A stretch of 15,712 nt of DNA from Chloroflexota bacterium (GTDB lineage Bacteria; Chloroflexota; Limnocylindria; QHBO01). Position 1 is the first letter of the stretch. Each line of letters opens with the position of its first letter. The notes under the pieces are model-generated. The model saw only the letters and a program-made list of their open reading frames with translations. It searched no databases and was not told the origin of the DNA. A program made the translations under genes and the position numbers. The stretch is from contig JAOUHE010000026.1 in assembly GCA_029865285.1 (NCBI GenBank), forward strand, positions 1 through 15,712, written 5' to 3'. This document shows, piece after piece, positions 14,249-15,712 of the stretch.

Positions 14249-14260
14249 TGCAGGCCCGGG

Positions 14261-15088
14261 TCAGCCCCGACGCCCCTCCACGCCCACCATCAGGTAGGTC
14301 ACGTCGTAGACGAAGAGGCGGGGCAGCGAAACCACGACGGTCGTCGCCGCGGCCAGCCATGCGTAGCGGGTGCGTGCCACGCGAAGGGTGAGCCCGATCC
14401 CGGCGCCGACCACTACCGCCCAAAGGACCGGGACCGCGTACAGGGAGGCAGCTTGACCGGCATCGGTTGCGTAACCGCGCAGGTCGTACAGCAGCGCCGG
14501 CGCCCAGAGGGCGGCTGCGACCGCAAGGGCCGCCGCTGCCCGCCCCCACTGGCGACGGCCCAGGTAGACAGCGACGAATACGATCGGGAAGATCTTCAGT
14601 GATGCTGCCGCGCCCACCGCCAGCGGTCCGGCCCGCCGATCCACGCCCCAGACCAGCGCGGCGACAAGCAGGGCCTGGACGTTGCCGACCGCACTGATAC
14701 CGATCAGGATCGGCGCGAAGAGCACGACCAGCAGCCACGCTCGCGCTCGCACCAGCGGCACGAGGGCAATGGCACTCGCTGCCAGCAGCACCGTCGACCA
14801 GAGGGCGCCGGCGACCTGGACCGGGAGGAGTGTGAACGGCACGGCCGCCCACGCGAACCACGGGGCGTATCGGTACACCTCGGATGCGTCCACGTTGGTC
14901 AGGAGCGGGTAGAGCGCTTCGCCATCGCGGAGGCGCAGGGCCGCGTTCCAGTAGGCCGCGGCATCCGACAGCGTCCAGGAACTGAATGCCCAATACAGGT
15001 TCACGATCCCGATGGCCAGGATCATGGCCAGCGCCACGGTTCGGGCCATCCGTCGCGTGGACAAGCTCGGCGCGCGAGTCGCGCTCAC
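14261..15088 (-). CDS. Short GT87/DUF2029-type membrane glycosyltransferase coupled to a PAP2 gene
   Basis: The protein has 275 residues and about eight membrane segments. Blocks in order are Asp42 in the first loop, AAAYWNAALRLRDGEALY, YRYAPWFAWAAVPFTLLP at about 72-89, GNVQALLVAALVWG, AAASLKIFPIVF, LWAPALLYDLRGY, RYAWLAAATT, and LPRLFVYDVTYLMVG. It is a full-length short GT87 copy. The start is GTG 15088, which overlaps the stop of the upstream PAP2 gene in GTGA; ATG 15049 is a possible internal alternative. The frame is open to 15304, but that part is Arg-rich and lies inside the PAP2 gene. Coupling with a lipid-phosphate enzyme suggests both work on the same membrane-linked glycolipid; this is inference. 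Confidence 0.83.
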   Translation of the reverse strand: MSATRAPSLSTRRMARTVALAMILAIGIVNLYWAFSSWTLSDAAAYWNAALRLRDGEALYPLLTNVDASEVYRYAPWFAWAAVPFTLLPVQVAGALWSTVLLAASAIALVPLVRARAWLLVVLFAPILIGISAVGNVQALLVAALVWGVDRRAGPLAVGAAASLKIFPIVFVAVYLGRRQWGRAAAALAVAAALWAPALLYDLRGYATDAGQAASLYAVPVLWAVVVGAGIGLTLRVARTRYAWLAAATTVVVSLPRLFVYDVTYLMVGVEGRRG

Positions 15089-15712
15089 GTCCGGCCGGGG
15101 AGGCGGCGACCGATGCGTCCGCGCCAGAGCGCGTAGATTGCCCGCAGCCAGTCGGCGTGGCGGAGCCGGTCGACCACCCAGTATGCGGCGGCGGCATAGG
15201 CCACGCCCCCGATGGCGTCGACGACGTAGTGGTGGGCGAGATAGACGATGGCGAACATGACCAGGGCGCCCCATGCCAGCATCAGCCACGCAGCGCGAGG
15301 CCACGCCTGCCGAAGAAAGAGGAACGCGAGGACCGGGTACGCGGCATGCAGCGAGGGAAAGGCCGCCACCGGGTTGCCGTTGAGGTTCTGGTACGCCCAG
15401 CTGAGGGTTCCCAGATGGAGCGCCTGGGTGACCTCCAGCGAGATGTCGTAGACGGGTAGTGCCTCGCCGTACAGGCCGGCGAATCGGGGTGGGGCGACCG
15501 GCATGATCACGGCGGTCACGAATTGGGCGAACGACAGGAGCATGAGCGCCACGACGTATGGGTAGTAGTGGTGGCGCCGTAGTGCCCAGAGCAGAAACGC
15601 GGCGAGCAGGGGCAGGAGGAAATGCGCGAGATAGACGAGCGTCATGGCTACATCGAGCGCGCTGATCCGGCCCGGGACGTGGAGCGCCTTCTGAAGCTCG
15701 ACGGACGGGACG
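15085..15712 (-). CDS. PAP2-superfamily membrane protein, inositolphosphotransferase Aur1/Ipt1-like, N-terminus outside window
   Basis: The visible 208 residues include the PAP2 motifs NPVAAFPSLHAAYPVL (Ser and His of the second catalytic block) and YLAHHYVVDAIGG (His and Asp of the third), set among five or six membrane segments. This order fits the Aur1/Ipt1-like PAP2 branch, whose fungal members transfer phosphoinositol to ceramide and whose bacterial members act on lipid-linked phosphates. Although ATG 15645 could be read as a start, the frame stays open to the right edge and encodes PSVELQKALHVPGRISALDV, which resembles the usual region before the first membrane segment. The true start is therefore probably outside the window. 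The stop overlaps the GTG start of the following GT87 gene in GTGA. Confidence 0.83.
   Translation of the reverse strand, partial: VPSVELQKALHVPGRISALDVAMTLVYLAHFLLPLLAAFLLWALRRHHYYPYVVALMLLSFAQFVTAVIMPVAPPRFAGLYGEALPVYDISLEVTQALHLGTLSWAYQNLNGNPVAAFPSLHAAYPVLAFLFLRQAWPRAAWLMLAWGALVMFAIVYLAHHYVVDAIGGVAYAAAAYWVVDRLRHADWLRAIYALWRGRIGRRLPGRT

Noticed and set aside
14098..14260. tRNA or attachment site in the convergent gap
   Set aside because: The hairpins do not form a cloverleaf, and there is no T-loop sequence or direct-repeat pair of attachment-site length.
15085..15645. PAP2 gene complete, with its start at ATG 15645
   Set aside because: The frame is open to the window edge and the upstream residues resemble the normal family N-terminus, so the gene is treated as cut by the edge.

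Overview
This is a very GC-rich bacterial stretch. Coding density is high, GTG/TTG starts are common, genes overlap by 4 nt, and -10-like hexamers sit only 6-7 nt before start codons, which suggests leaderless transcripts. A secreted subtilase with Thr-Pro linkers and a dense set of DUF2029/GT87-type membrane proteins fit a soil or freshwater Chloroflexota (for example Limnocylindria-like), with a high-GC actinobacterial relative as the alternative. There is no rRNA or marker gene, so this taxonomic reading is inference.

Layout. (1) 1-2161: a polytopic membrane protein with a D-x-D/WWH motif on the minus strand, cut by the left edge, is divergent from a long-form GT87 protein. (2) 2274-5099: a secreted S8 serine protease with a propeptide, an FN3 domain and two near-identical copies of a C-terminal domain joined by Thr-Pro linkers. 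(3) 5182-6702: a second D-x-D/WH membrane protein, related to the first. (4) 6950-7629: a vapBC-type toxin-antitoxin pair with a promoter carrying three TGCGCA boxes at 12-bp spacing. (5) 7587-11058, minus strand: a C-terminally truncated GT87 copy whose end overlaps vapC, and an overlapping three-gene unit (GT87, a 67-residue YIDPGAGS membrane protein, and a methyltransferase with a kinase-like N-terminal half). (6) 11086-14097, plus strand: two more GT87 copies, then a TTG-started FAD oxidoreductase. (7) 14261-15712, minus strand: an Aur1-like PAP2 protein running off the right edge, translationally coupled to another GT87 copy.

Taken together the window holds six GT87-type proteins, five of them short paralogs sharing an RYAPWF signature, two further GT-C-like membrane proteins, a PAP2 lipid-phosphate enzyme, a methyltransferase and an FAD oxidoreductase. 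The most economical reading is a locus that builds or decorates a polyprenyl-phosphate-dependent glycolipid or envelope polysaccharide. The substrates cannot be read from the sequence.

Three genes are easily missed or mis-started. The left-edge gene has no stop in the window, the right-edge PAP2 gene has no start in the window, and several genes have long upstream open frames that are antisense shadows of divergent neighbours. No tRNA, rRNA, CRISPR array, insertion sequence or gene-free stretch over 300 bases was seen.
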